In this document: positions 27,846 to 36,321 of the stretch, one piece after another
Layout of the letters: each line of letters begins with the position of its first letter
How positions within the stretch are numbered: the stretch's first letter is position 1
Assembly: GCA_904420045.1 (NCBI GenBank)
Contig: CAJFTY010000060.1
Location: 1-64,000 of the forward strand
Reading direction: 5' to 3'
Origin: Candidatus Metaruminococcus caecorum
GTDB taxonomy: Bacteria; Bacillota; Clostridia; Oscillospirales; Ruminococcaceae
Length of the DNA stretch: 64,000 bases
Notes under the pieces: model-generated
Seen by the model: the letters and a program-made list of their open reading frames with translations, nothing else
What the model was told of the DNA's origin: nothing
Database searches by the model: none
Translations under genes and position numbers: made by a program

Positions 27846-29249
27846 ATGGTTTTTTCAAGCCTAACCTTCCTCTACGTCTTTTTGCCGGTTGTGTTCCTGC
27901 TGTACTTTATCCTTCCGAAAAAGGCGAAAAACATCGTGCTGCTGCTCTCGGGCCTTTTGTTCTACGCCTGGGGCGAACCGGTTTACGTGCTGCTTTTGAT
28001 CCTCACTGCCAGCGTGGACTACACCGCCGGGCGGCTTCTGGACAAATACGACGACCGTCCCAAACTGCGGGCCTCGTTTTTGATCGGCGCTTTGGTGATC
28101 AATCTGGGGCTGCTGGCGGTGTTCAAGTACACCTCGTTTTTTGTGGTCAACGCAAACGGCCTGTTCGGGCTCAATATCAACGATCCCAAGCTGCCGCTGC
28201 CCATCGGTATCTCGTTTTACACCTTCCAAAGCTTAAGCTACACCCTGGATATGTACATGCGCAAAATCAAAGTGCAAAAAAACTATCTGAGCTACCTGAC
28301 CTACGTCACCCTGTTCCCCCAGATCGTGGCGGGCCCCATTGTGCGGTATTCGGATGTGGCAAACGAGATTGACGAGCGTAAAACCACCGTTTCCCTGGCG
28401 GGCGAGGGCGTGGGCCAGTTTGTCCGGGGCTTGGGGAAAAAGGTGCTCTTAGCCAACAACATCGGCGCGCTGTGGACTCTTGTCAAGGGAATCCCCGCGG
28501 ACGAGCTTCCCATGATGACCGCATGGCTGGGCATTCTGGCGTTTACCTTCCAGATCTATTTCGACTTCTCGGGATACTCCGACATGGCCTGCGGCCTGGG
28601 CAAGGTTATGGGTTTCCACTTCCCGGAAAACTTCAACTACCCCTACCTGTCCAAGAGCATTTCAGAGTTCTGGCGGCGGTGGCACATCACCCTGGGAAGC
28701 TGGTTTAAAAGCTATGTGTATATTCCCCTGGGCGGCAACCGGGGCGGAACCGCCAAGACCCTGCGCAACCTGCTGGTGGTGTGGTTTTTGACCGGGCTTT
28801 GGCACGGCGCCAGCTGGAACTTCATCCTGTGGGGTGTTTACTATGGCGTCATCATCATCTGCGAAAAGCTGTTTTTGATGAAATTTCTGGATAAACTCCC
28901 ATCCTTTATACGAATTGTATATTCTTTCTTTCTGGTGGTCATGGGCTGGGTGCTGTTTGACATCGACGGCCTGGGCGCGGCAGGAAATTTCTACAAGGCC
29001 CTGTTCGGCTTTGGCAAAGGCGGGCTAATGGACGGAAATTCCCTGTATCTGTTGAGCACCTACGCGCTGATCTTTGTGCTGTGCATCCTGGGCAGCACGG
29101 ACTACCCCAAAAAGCTTGCCAACAAACTGATCCACAAGTTTAAATACGCCTGCTATCTGGCGCCCGCCTACGAGCTGGGGCTGATGCTTGTGTGCACGGC
29201 GTTTTTGGTCAACGCCACCTACAATCCGTTTTTGTACTTCCGCTTTTAG
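27846..29249 (+). CDS. MBOAT-family O-acyltransferase (AlgI/DltB-like)
   Basis: 467 residues with about 11 membrane helices. Typical landmarks: PIGISFYTFQSLSYTLDMYM, ISEFWRRWHITLGSWFKSYV and the catalytic-His segment LTGLWHGASWNFILWGVYYG. Proteins of this group pass acetyl or other acyl groups across the membrane to a polysaccharide or teichoic acid. The next gene encodes an extracellular AlgX/AlgJ-like partner (DHHW family), so the pair likely O-acetylates an envelope polymer; which one is unknown. Confidence 0.92.
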   Translation: MVFSSLTFLYVFLPVVFLLYFILPKKAKNIVLLLSGLLFYAWGEPVYVLLLILTASVDYTAGRLLDKYDDRPKLRASFLIGALVINLGLLAVFKYTSFFVVNANGLFGLNINDPKLPLPIGISFYTFQSLSYTLDMYMRKIKVQKNYLSYLTYVTLFPQIVAGPIVRYSDVANEIDERKTTVSLAGEGVGQFVRGLGKKVLLANNIGALWTLVKGIPADELPMMTAWLGILAFTFQIYFDFSGYSDMACGLGKVMGFHFPENFNYPYLSKSISEFWRRWHITLGSWFKSYVYIPLGGNRGGTAKTLRNLLVVWFLTGLWHGASWNFILWGVYYGVIIICEKLFLMKFLDKLPSFIRIVYSFFLVVMGWVLFDIDGLGAAGNFYKALFGFGKGGLMDGNSLYLLSTYALIFVLCILGSTDYPKKLANKLIHKFKYACYLAPAYELGLMLVCTAFLVNATYNPFLYFRF

Positions 29250-29299
29250 GGAACGTCTCACGGCTTTTGCGCCGCGCTGGAAAGGAATGATTCTGACAC

Positions 29300-30430
29300 A
29301 TGAACGCAAAAAAACTTTCGGTGATCCTGTTTTTTGTCCTGTTGTTTTTGCTTCCCATCCTTACCTTTGTGCTCCCGAAAAAGACCTTCTCCGAGAGCGA
29401 AAACCGGGTGCTGACCACCATGCCCGCGCCCACCCTGGACAACATCACAGACAAAAAATTCATGAATGGGTTTGAGGGATATTTTTCCGACCACTTTGTC
29501 CTGCGGGATCAGTGGATCGCCGCAAAAACCCAGGTGGAGCTCGCTGCTGGGAAAAAAGAAATCGGCGGCGTGTTTCTGACCAAAGACCGGATGATGGAGG
29601 ATGTATCCAAGCCGGATCAGACTCTGGTTGACAAAAACCTGGCCGCCATCAAAACCTACGCCGACCGCCACAGCTCCGTCAGCGTACTGCTGGCTCCCAC
29701 CTCCGCGGAGATTTATAAGGACGAGCTTCCTCCCAACGCCCCCGTGCTGGATCAAAGCGCGTGGATCGCTTCCGCCTATGAAAAGCTGGGGGCAAACGCT
29801 CATCCCATCGACGCTGTAAGCGCCCTGCACAAGGCGAAAAACAAAGAAATCTACTACCGCACCGACCACCACTGGACCAGCCTGGGGGCGTTTACCGCCT
29901 ACCAGGCGTCGGGGGACGTCCTGGGCTTTACTCCCCTTTCCGCCAGCGCCTTTGAGGTGGAGCGGGCCTCCGACCAATTTTTGGGAACGCTTTACTCCAA
30001 AACCCTGTACAATGGAATCGGCAAGGATTCCATTGACCTGTACCATTATCAGGACGACAACGCCGTTTCGGAGGTCGTAGTCAACGCGGGTTCCAAAAAA
30101 AGCTCCTACCAAAGCATCTATTTCCGGGACTTTCTGGACAAAAAGGATAAATACTCAGTGTTTTTAGGCTCCAACCAGCCGGTGGTCACCGTTAAAACCG
30201 GCAACAAAAACGGCAAAAAGCTGCTGATCTTCAAAGACTCCTACGCCCACTGCTACGCCCAGTTTTTAATTCCCCACTACGAGGAGATCGCCCTGGTGGA
30301 CCTGCGGTATATCAACGGCTCCTACGAAAAATACCTGGAGAGCTCCGACTACGATCAGACGTTGTTTTTGTACAACGTCAGCACCTTTACCACCGACAAC
30401 AGCATCCAAAAATTAGCTCTGGCCCAGTAG
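29300..30430 (+). CDS. DHHW-family protein, extracellular partner of the MBOAT acyltransferase
   Basis: 376 residues. One N-terminal membrane anchor (LSVILFFVLLFLLPILTFVL), then an exported SGNH/AlgX-like domain with the defining YYRTDHHWTSLGAFTAYQ near residue 190 and IFKDSYAHCYAQFL near 310, whose Asp-Ser order fits the SGNH fold. It probably takes the acyl group exported by the upstream protein and places it on the polymer. Same operon, 50-base gap. Confidence 0.9.
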   Translation: MNAKKLSVILFFVLLFLLPILTFVLPKKTFSESENRVLTTMPAPTLDNITDKKFMNGFEGYFSDHFVLRDQWIAAKTQVELAAGKKEIGGVFLTKDRMMEDVSKPDQTLVDKNLAAIKTYADRHSSVSVLLAPTSAEIYKDELPPNAPVLDQSAWIASAYEKLGANAHPIDAVSALHKAKNKEIYYRTDHHWTSLGAFTAYQASGDVLGFTPLSASAFEVERASDQFLGTLYSKTLYNGIGKDSIDLYHYQDDNAVSEVVVNAGSKKSSYQSIYFRDFLDKKDKYSVFLGSNQPVVTVKTGNKNGKKLLIFKDSYAHCYAQFLIPHYEEIALVDLRYINGSYEKYLESSDYDQTLFLYNVSTFTTDNSIQKLALAQ

Positions 30431-30514
30431 CCTGTTCTTCGGCATTGCAAAAATAAAAAAGAGTGCGGCCGCCCCAAACGTCCGACCGCGGATGATAGAA
30501 AGGATGGACGATTC

Positions 30515-31585
30515 ATGAAAACCCCTTTAAAACTTTGCCTGGCCGCCCTGAGCGCCGCTCTGCTCCTGACGGGATGCAGTTCGGTCAGCCCTGACGAGAG
30601 CTCCTCCGGCGGTACGGCGCCGGTATCTTCGGCGGCACAGCAGCCGGTGAGCTCCGCCTCCCCCCAGGGGAACTTTAACCCCCTGACCGGGGAGCACAAT
30701 CTCCCCGACGCCGCCGTGGGCAAACGTCCGGTGTCGATCATGGTCAGCAACATCAAAAAGGCGCTGCCCCAGTACGGGCTCTCCAAAGCGGACATCTGCT
30801 ACGAGGTGCTGGCCGAGGGCGGCATCACCCGAATTATGGCGGTGTTTTCGGACTATCAGAGCATTCCAACCGTTGGACCGGTGCGCTCGGTGCGGGATTA
30901 TTTTGTGGATCTTGCCTCCCCTCACAACACCATCTTCGCCCACTTCGGCGGAAGCCCCAAGGGATATGAGGTCATCAAGAGCCGGGACATCGACAACATC
31001 GACGGCATCACCCTGTTGTCCGCCTTCCAGCAGGACAAGCAGCTGGCCGCCAGCAAAGGGCGGGAACACAGCTTTTTCATGACGGCCTCCACCCTGAAAA
31101 AAGGCCTGGACAAAAAGAAGTACACCACCTCGGGAGAAACTCCTGCGGCATTCAAATTTGCGGACTCCCCCGCAAACGCCACCATGGGGAGCGAAACCGC
31201 CGGCACCATCAAGGTGCCCTACTCGGGCTACTGCACCGCCACCTTTGACTACGACGCCGCCACCGGCAAATACAAAAAAGGGGAGTTCGGCGCTAAGCAC
31301 ATGGATGCGGGCGCAGGCAAACAAATCGCCGTGCAGAATGTGATCGTGGTCAAAACCAGCTGCACCCCTGTTCCCGGCGATAAGAGCGGGCGGATCCAGG
31401 TGGCGCTTTCCTCCGGCAGCGGCTATTACTTCACCGGCGGCAAAGCCACCCCCATCAACTGGAAAAAAGGGAGCGATCAAAAGCCCTTTGTGTTCACCGA
31501 CAAGTCCGGCAACGAGATCAGCGTCGCCCCCGGCCAGACCTGGGTCAGCGTGGTGAGCTCCGGCAACACGGTGAGCTACTCGTAA
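30515..31585 (+). CDS. DUF3048-domain lipoprotein (YerB-like)
   Basis: 356 residues. Signal peptide with lipobox LLTGCSS (Cys about residue 21), then a Ser-rich spacer to about residue 55. The DUF3048 core starts FNPLTGEHNLPDAAVGKRPV and includes VGPVRSVRDYFVDLASPHNT and FAHFGGSPKGYEVIK. Function of DUF3048 is unknown; B. subtilis YerB is a lipoprotein of this group. It follows the DHHW gene by 84 bases and ends at a terminator. Confidence 0.9.
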   Translation: MKTPLKLCLAALSAALLLTGCSSVSPDESSSGGTAPVSSAAQQPVSSASPQGNFNPLTGEHNLPDAAVGKRPVSIMVSNIKKALPQYGLSKADICYEVLAEGGITRIMAVFSDYQSIPTVGPVRSVRDYFVDLASPHNTIFAHFGGSPKGYEVIKSRDIDNIDGITLLSAFQQDKQLAASKGREHSFFMTASTLKKGLDKKKYTTSGETPAAFKFADSPANATMGSETAGTIKVPYSGYCTATFDYDAATGKYKKGEFGAKHMDAGAGKQIAVQNVIVVKTSCTPVPGDKSGRIQVALSSGSGYYFTGGKATPINWKKGSDQKPFVFTDKSGNEISVAPGQTWVSVVSSGNTVSYS

Positions 31586-31599
31586 AGCGCAGTTTTAAA

Positions 31600-31635
31600 A
31601 GCAGGGCGGAGATATTTTCTCCGCCCTGCTTTTTG
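31600..31635 (+). terminator. Terminator after the DUF3048 gene
   Basis: AGCAGGGCGGA / TCCGCCCTGCT with TTTTT directly after. Confidence 0.9.
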
Positions 31636-32310
31636 CGGGTTCTCGCACCGGCGGGCGGGATTCTTGCGGGGTTCCCGGCGGCTTTAGCCGCCTGCCCGCT
31701 ATCATTCCTTTGTCGCGTTCCGCCGCGACAGCACGGAGCAACCTTTTTGCGGGGTTCCGTCCCCGCGCGACGGGTTAGCCTTTTGCTCCGCCAAAAGACT
31801 AACAACAAAAGGCGGCGTAAGGGAGAAGTTTCTCCCTTACGTATCCTTCTCACAGTTGCAGACTCGGTGGGCTGACAAAGGCAGGGAGGCTTTGTCATAA
31901 GCTCTTGCTCGGTGTAAACAATTTGTGTTAGCGTCCAGGTACAGCGCTTGTAGCTTATGGCTGCGTGTAAATAATGAAAAAAGGCCCACCCAATTCCCCC
32001 AAAAAAGGTAGGAACACTGGTAGGGGGATAGGCAACTAAAGTTGCCAGAGAAACCCGACTGATTTCGATTGGTGCAAAAGCCTTGCCGCAGTTTCTGCGG
32101 CAATTTCCCCATCATAAGCGAAGCTTTTTGCTGGCTGATTGTAGCGCAGCGGAAATCAGGCTTCCCCCTTTGATCGCCTTTTTATCCAACCTTTTATGTG
32201 GCTTTAGCCACATTGTGACGACAAAAAGGTTGGGCGTCACGCGGGGCGCAACCCTACGAAAAACCTTACATCCATTCGGGCGTAAATTCAGCACTTTATA
32301 AAATTCTCTG
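31636..32310. repeat. Gene-free island of densely packed hairpins
   Basis: About 675 bases with no credible ORF. It holds many separate inverted repeats: GGCGGC-ttta-GCCGCC (31678), TGTCGCG-ttccgc-CGCGACA (31713), GCGGGG-ttccgt-CCCCGC (31750), GTAAGGGAGAA-gt-TTCTCCCTTAC (31817-31840), TGCCGCAG-ttt-CTGCGGCA (near 32090) and the element at 32186-32233. Dense structure with short ttt/ttta loops suggests repeat-derived DNA. No known RNA gene was recognised. Confidence 0.6.
32186..32240. repeat. Three-way-junction-like repeat with possible pseudoknot
   Basis: CCAACCTTTT (32186) pairs with AAAAGGTTGG (32224). Inside lies ATGTGGCT-tt-AGCCACAT. The remaining GTGACG (32215) can pair with CGTCAC (32235) outside the closing stem, a pseudoknot. 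The architecture parallels the elements near 48.2 and 53.0 kb. Confidence 0.55.
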
Positions 32311-32342
32311 CTAAAATAAAGAAAAAAAGGAGGTGTTCCTCT

Positions 32343-32531
32343 ATGGAACAAAAGCAAGATACCTGTGAAAACTGCAAACACTTTCGGCAACACTATATAA
32401 AAGAGGAGGAAGGCGACTCCCGTATCATCATTCAAAAAATCCACGCCGGCCACTGTGCAAAGCCCCGGCTTCGCAGCAAATCCCCCCTGGATACGGCCTG
32501 CGAACGTTTTGAGGAAAAAGATCCCCAATAA
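32343..32531 (+). CDS. Small Cys/His-rich protein, possibly zinc-binding
   Basis: 62 residues with excellent AAAGGAGG 9 bases before ATG. Four Cys: CENCKHFRQHY near residue 8, GHCAKP near 37 and ACERF near 53. The CxxC-Cys-Cys spacing suggests a small metal-binding fold like other uncharacterised CxxCxxF proteins of clostridia. Its stop is four bases from the convergent TVP38 gene's end. Function unknown. Confidence 0.7.
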   Translation: MEQKQDTCENCKHFRQHYIKEEEGDSRIIIQKIHAGHCAKPRLRSKSPLDTACERFEEKDPQ

Positions 32532-32534
32532 AAT

Positions 32535-33275
32535 TCAGCTTTGGGGTTCCTCCTCGGACTGTGCCTGTTCTCTTTTTTGATCCATGCGCCGTGTGACGAT
32601 CCGGTACACGATCATCCCCACAATTCCCACGGCGCCGAACACGCCGAACAGCACCGCCGTGCTCACCACATTGCCTTTCATCAGGTTAGCGCCGCCGATG
32701 GTGGTCACCAAAATGGAGGGAATCCGCCCAATGGAGGAAATCACAAAAAAACGAGAGGGCTTGATGGGCGTTAGCGCCGCCAGATAGGTGAACACGTCCT
32801 TGGGCAGCCCGGGGATAAAGTACAAAATAAACGTGATGAACTCCAGCCGTTTGGCGTTTTCCAGGAACTTGAACTTTTTAATATGCTTTTGTTGAATAAA
32901 GGCCTCCACAAAGGGTTCCCCGTACCGCCGTACCAGCGAGAAAAGCAAAAACGTTCCGATTAGCACCCCCAGGGAGCACACGGCGAACCCCCAAAAGCCG
33001 CCGTAGCACATCCCAGCGGCCAGCTCGATGGGGTCGGCGGGAATCACGGCGAAAAACACCTGGAGCACCTGGATCAGCAGCAGAACCACAACCCCCGGCG
33101 CGCCAAAGGATTTGACAAAATCCCGAAACTGAACAATGTTGCTTGGATCGTTAATCAGTTGTTTGAAGTAAGGCGCATACCGGATACCCAGATAGGCCGC
33201 CAGCCCCAGCATGGCCGCAACCAGTCCCATCTTGACCGCAAGCACCAGCTTTGCTTTGCCCGTTCGTTTTCCCAT
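32535..33275 (-). CDS. TVP38/TMEM64 (DedA-like VTT domain) membrane protein
   Basis: 246 residues, six or so helices. The VTT/SNARE-associated domain includes PADPIELAAGMCYGGFWGFA then GVLIGTFLLFSLVRRYGEPF and PGLPKDVFTYLAALTPIKPS. Bacterial relatives are implicated in lipid or undecaprenyl-phosphate flipping and in small-molecule resistance. The C-terminal tail is basic then acidic. It stands alone on the minus strand. Confidence 0.88.
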   Translation of the reverse strand: MGKRTGKAKLVLAVKMGLVAAMLGLAAYLGIRYAPYFKQLINDPSNIVQFRDFVKSFGAPGVVVLLLIQVLQVFFAVIPADPIELAAGMCYGGFWGFAVCSLGVLIGTFLLFSLVRRYGEPFVEAFIQQKHIKKFKFLENAKRLEFITFILYFIPGLPKDVFTYLAALTPIKPSRFFVISSIGRIPSILVTTIGGANLMKGNVVSTAVLFGVFGAVGIVGMIVYRIVTRRMDQKREQAQSEEEPQS

Positions 33276-33390
33276 CCGTTCCCCTTCTCTGCTCCCTGGA
33301 TTTAAATGCGTTGCCCCCGTTTTTCAAAGGGATACGCAGTCAACCTGTCTGTTCCCTTTCAGTGTAATGGCCATTCCCATAAAAGTCAAT

Positions 33391-33422
33391 GAAAAAACGC
33401 GGGAGCTTGTTCACTCCCGCGC
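33391..33422 (-). terminator. Terminator of the SpoIIQ-like gene
   Basis: CGCGGGAG-tgaacaag-CTCCCGCG followed by TTTTTT, read on the minus strand just past the stop. Confidence 0.85.
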
Positions 33423-33442
33423 CCTTTTTTATTGTATGCCTG

Positions 33443-34207
33443 TTACTGCTTTTTAATGACCGAGAAGGGGTCCACCCACTTGTCGTCTTTTTTCAGGCCG
33501 AAGTGCAGGTGCTGTTCCTCGGCAATCTCGCACTGAGCGGTGTCCCCGATGCTGCCGATCACGGTTCCCACCGACACTTCCTGGCCTTTTTTCACGTTCA
33601 CGGTGGTGTTCAGGCTGCAATAGTATCCCACATAGCCGTTTTTATGGTCAATGGTCACCATTACACCCCAAAGAGGATCCTCTTTGATCTCCAGCACAGT
33701 GCCGTCCGCACAGGATTTGACGGGCGTTCCGTTTTTGCCCTTGATGTCGATGCCGTCATGGGTTCTCCAGTCCCCCATGGTCTTGCTTTTAACCAATTCG
33801 TTTTTGGAAAACTCATTGATGATGTCTCCGCTCAGCGGCATTGCATAGGTGTTTGGCACAGAAGCCTGTGATCCGGTCCGACTGCTTGTACTGTTTGAAG
33901 AGGCGGATTTGCTGGACGAGGAAGTACCCGCAGACCCCGATCCGGGCCGCGACGACTGGGAGCCGGAGGTCACGGGCACCCCGCTTTGGTTTTGATTGGC
34001 GTCCTGGGTGGGAAAGCCCCACTCGTTGGCCGATGACTGGGAGGACAGGTCCATGGTATCGCCTCCATGGAGATTGTCCATGGTGCGATTTACGGCGAAA
34101 AAAGTTGCAGTCCCCACCGCCACAATGCTTATGGCTAAAGCGATGTAAAAGCCTTTTCCTGAAAAGACCTTTTCCGCTTTGGATTTTCCAAAATGGTTGT
34201 TTTTCAT
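33443..34207 (-). CDS. spoIIQ: SpoIIQ-like LytM/M23 endopeptidase
   Basis: 254 residues from ATG 34207; the first ATG at 34219 touches the AAAGGA and is less likely. One N-terminal membrane anchor (YIALAISIVAVGTATFFAV), a Ser/Gly-rich spacer to about residue 130, then a LytM domain with HDGIDIKG (zinc His and Asp) and EEQHLHFGLKK (HxH). The active-site set is intact, as in C. difficile SpoIIQ and unlike B. subtilis SpoIIQ. SpoIIQ forms the forespore half of the engulfment channel with SpoIIIAH. Adjacent spmAB supports a sporulation role, though a vegetative M23 enzyme cannot be excluded. Confidence 0.8.
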   Translation of the reverse strand: MKNNHFGKSKAEKVFSGKGFYIALAISIVAVGTATFFAVNRTMDNLHGGDTMDLSSQSSANEWGFPTQDANQNQSGVPVTSGSQSSRPGSGSAGTSSSSKSASSNSTSSRTGSQASVPNTYAMPLSGDIINEFSKNELVKSKTMGDWRTHDGIDIKGKNGTPVKSCADGTVLEIKEDPLWGVMVTIDHKNGYVGYYCSLNTTVNVKKGQEVSVGTVIGSIGDTAQCEIAEEQHLHFGLKKDDKWVDPFSVIKKQ

Positions 34208-34402
34208 AGTTGTGACCATTCCTTTCCATGTTATACGTCCCGGCGCATAACTTGTGTAATCACGATGGCGTGTCCGCCTGATACTGATAGTCTTGCCCGG
34301 TTATCCTAGGTTTATGCCATCCGGTTTCGAAACTTTTTCGCCGTTTTTTTGTTTTGTTTTTGTTATTTTGTTCCGTTTTGTTTAAAAAATTAAAGCACGC
34401 AC

Positions 34403-34447
34403 AAAACGTCCCCACAGGGCGGTATGACCGCCCTGTGGGGACGTTTT
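34403..34447 (-). terminator. Terminator of spmAB
   Basis: A 20-bp stem (AAAACGTCCCCACAGGGCGG with its complement) with a 5-base loop, 20 bases past the spmB stop. Confidence 0.85.
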
Positions 34448-34467
34448 GATTTTTAAAGTAAGAATTG

Positions 34468-34986
34468 TTAAAACAGCAGGCGCACGGCGACACCGCTCAT
34501 AACGAACCCCACAAAATCCGCAATCAGCGCACAGAAAACCGTATACCGGGTGCGCTTGACGTCCACGGAACCATAGTACACCGCCACCGCGTAAAAAGTC
34601 GTTTCGGTGGAGCCCTGCATCACCGCGGCCATCCGGCCAATGGAGCTGTCCGGCCCGTAGGCGGTTAGGATGGTCTCAAAGATCGCCAGCGCTCCGCTGC
34701 CGGAGATCGGCCGCAGCAGCGCCAGAGGAACCAGCTCCCCCGGCATTCCCAAAGCGCCGGACAGGGGCGACAGGGCGTGGGTGAGCACATCCAGCGCGCC
34801 GGAGGCTTTGAACATCCCCACGGCGGTCATCAGACCGATCAGCGCGGGCAGGATCTTCACCGCGGAGCTTAACCCCTCCTTGGCCCCGGAAATGAACTCG
34901 TCAAACACGCTCACCCCACGCACAGCGGCGAACAGCAGGATTCCCCCAAGGATCACAGGGACAAAAAAACTCGTTACTGCCTGCAC
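34468..34986 (-). CDS. spmB: Spore maturation protein B
   Basis: 172 residues starting at GTG 34986 (GAGGGGG 7 bases upstream), close to the 178 of B. subtilis SpmB. Multi-helix nucleoside-transporter/gate fold: LPALIGLMTAVGMFKASGAL and PLALLRPISGSGALAIFETI then MQGSTETTFYAVAVYYGSVD. Needed for spore core dehydration. Overlaps the spmA end by 13 bases. The 402-residue track ORF runs on upstream in the wrong frame over spmA. Confidence 0.92.
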   Translation of the reverse strand: MQAVTSFFVPVILGGILLFAAVRGVSVFDEFISGAKEGLSSAVKILPALIGLMTAVGMFKASGALDVLTHALSPLSGALGMPGELVPLALLRPISGSGALAIFETILTAYGPDSSIGRMAAVMQGSTETTFYAVAVYYGSVDVKRTRYTVFCALIADFVGFVMSGVAVRLLF

Positions 34987-35594
34987 GGCTTCGCCCCCTC
35001 TTTGGGAGGATATGCCTGCGGTTTTGTCAGCCGCTGACAGATCTTCACCGCGATCAGCCCGCAGGACAGGGAGATCACTGACGTGAGCAAAATCGCAGGC
35101 ATAATATCCAGCGGGGAAACGCTGCCGTGCTTGAATCGAAGGGTGGCGATGGTGGTGGGGATCAGCTGGATCGAGGCGGTGTTGAGCACCACAAACAGGA
35201 TCATGTGGCTGGAAGCCACTGGGCTGTGCCCGTTTTGCTCCGAAAGCTCCTTCATCGCCCGGATTCCCAAGGGCGTGGCGGCGTTGCCCAGCCCCAGCAG
35301 GTTGGCGGTGATGTTCATGGAGATGGATTTCAGCACCGGCGCATCCTTGGGAATCCCCTTGAATAAAAATCCCAGCAGCGGAGAAAACAGCCTGGCCAGC
35401 GCCTTGGTGATCCCCGCCTTGTCGGCCACGTTCATGATCCCGCTCCACAGGCACATAGCTCCGGTCAGGGAGAGCACCAGCTCCACCGCCCCGGCGCAGG
35501 AACTGATAGCGGCATTGCTCACCTGAGGCATTCTTCCATTGAGGGCGCCGAACACCACCGACAGCGCGATCATCCCGCAAAAAATCCACTTCAT
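34974..35594 (-). CDS. spmA: Spore maturation protein A
   Basis: 206 residues. LVLSLTGAMCLWSGIMNVAD and NITANLLGLGNAATPLGIRA are SpmA hallmarks. Integral membrane partner of SpmB in spore core dehydration and heat resistance. Start ATG 35594 with GGAAAG about 8 bases before. Coupled with spmB. Confidence 0.94.
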   Translation of the reverse strand: MKWIFCGMIALSVVFGALNGRMPQVSNAAISSCAGAVELVLSLTGAMCLWSGIMNVADKAGITKALARLFSPLLGFLFKGIPKDAPVLKSISMNITANLLGLGNAATPLGIRAMKELSEQNGHSPVASSHMILFVVLNTASIQLIPTTIATLRFKHGSVSPLDIMPAILLTSVISLSCGLIAVKICQRLTKPQAYPPKEGAKPCRQ

Positions 35595-35769
35595 GCCCGC
35601 TTCTTTCCTTTCCGTTGCGGCTGCGGGAACGCATTTCCCCTATGTAAAGCACACCGCGTTTTTCATAGCATTCCATCTTTCATACGGTACACTATATTCC
35701 AAAACAGCCGATTCATTTCCAGTTTTTAGAAAATGAATCGGTTTTCATCCATTTTTTCTCACAAACAAT

Positions 35770-35798
35770 TTGACAAAAACTCCCATTTATAGTATGAT
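35770..35798 (+). promoter_or_regulatory. Promoter of the AbrB-like gene
   Basis: Consensus TTGACA, 17-base spacer, TATGAT; transcription expected near 35805, inside the tandem repeat listed next. Confidence 0.85.
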
Positions 35799-35801
35799 TA
35801 T

Positions 35802-35821
35802 AGAAGAATTCAGAAGAATTC
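35802..35821 (+). promoter_or_regulatory. Tandem 10-bp direct repeat at the abrB-like start site
   Basis: AGAAGAATTC occurs twice head to tail exactly at the predicted transcription start. Its position makes an autoregulatory or repressor operator likely. Confidence 0.55.
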
Positions 35822-35871
35822 GACAAACATTGTGGGATTGGTTTGTAGATTATGGATTAGGAGGAAGCACT

Positions 35872-36120
35872 ATGAAATCGACGGGAATTGTGCGGCAGGT
35901 CGACAACTTGGGACGGGTTGTGCTGCCGGTTGAACTGCGCAGGCATTTCGACATCAATGTAAAAGATTCACTGGAAATCTATGTAGACGATGAGCATATT
36001 ATCCTGAAAAAATATGCTCCTTCCTGTATCTTTTGCAACAACGCCACGGACACCACCTATTTTAAAGGGAAAATTGTGTGCGCCGATTGTATCAAAGAAC
36101 TGGAAGAAAAACAAAAATAA
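35872..36120 (+). CDS. AbrB/SpoVT-type transition-state regulator with C-terminal zinc-ribbon
   Basis: 82 residues from ATG 35872 (AGGAGG upstream). The swapped-hairpin DNA-binding domain (1-50) closely follows B. subtilis AbrB: MKSTGIVRQVDNLGRVVLPV and LEIYVDDEHIILKKY. The C-terminal part differs: instead of the AbrB dimer domain it has CIFCNN and VCADCIKE, a four-Cys zinc-ribbon-like knuckle. It probably controls transition-state or sporulation genes. Strong own promoter, operator-like repeat and terminator. Confidence 0.88.
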   Translation: MKSTGIVRQVDNLGRVVLPVELRRHFDINVKDSLEIYVDDEHIILKKYAPSCIFCNNATDTTYFKGKIVCADCIKELEEKQK

Positions 36121-36133
36121 CCTGCCACAAGCC

Positions 36134-36179
36134 AAAAAGCGCCCCGGAAAAGGATTGCTCTTTTCCGGGGCGCTTTTTT
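36134..36179 (+). terminator. Terminator of the AbrB-like gene
   Basis: AAAAGCGCCCCGGAAAAG / CTTTTCCGGGGCGCTTTT followed by TT; 18-bp stem. Confidence 0.92.
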
Positions 36180-36233
36180 GTATTTTCATTCGCGCAGCAG
36201 CGACCTTACCTCAAATTTGCGCGTATCATGTCA

Positions 36234-36268
36234 AAAAAGCAGGCGTTGTTTTACAACGCCTGCTTTTT
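36234..36268. terminator. Bidirectional terminator-like hairpin beyond serA
   Basis: AAAAAGCAGGCGTTGT / ACAACGCCTGCTTTTT with a 3-base loop, 54 bases past the serA stop on the minus strand. It resembles the closing hairpins of the repeat family, with TTTTTCAATCAC at its end also seen at 37571. Confidence 0.8.
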
Positions 36269-36276
36269 CAATCACT

Positions 36277-36320
36277 TACACCATACGTTCTTTATGGACT
36301 TTGGGACCCCAAAAGTCCTA
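36277..36320. repeat. serA-end repeat hairpin module
   Basis: CCATACGTTCTTTATGGACT followed by TTgggaccccAAAAGTCC and TATTTATAA, which runs into the serA stop codon. GGACTTT pairs with AAAGTCC. The same CCATACGTTCTTTATGGACT occurs at 48206, and CTATTTATAA also abuts the atpE stop. Confidence 0.7.
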
Positions 36321-36321
36321 T

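Noticed and set aside
31837-32115. 92-residue minus-strand ORF in the hairpin island
   Set aside because: No ribosome site, no recognisable domain, and it lies across multiple inverted repeats.
34468-35676. 402-residue ORF
   Set aside because: Its first half overlaps spmA in a different frame and has repeat-poor, Gly/Ala/Arg shadow composition; only the last 172 residues (SpmB) are real.
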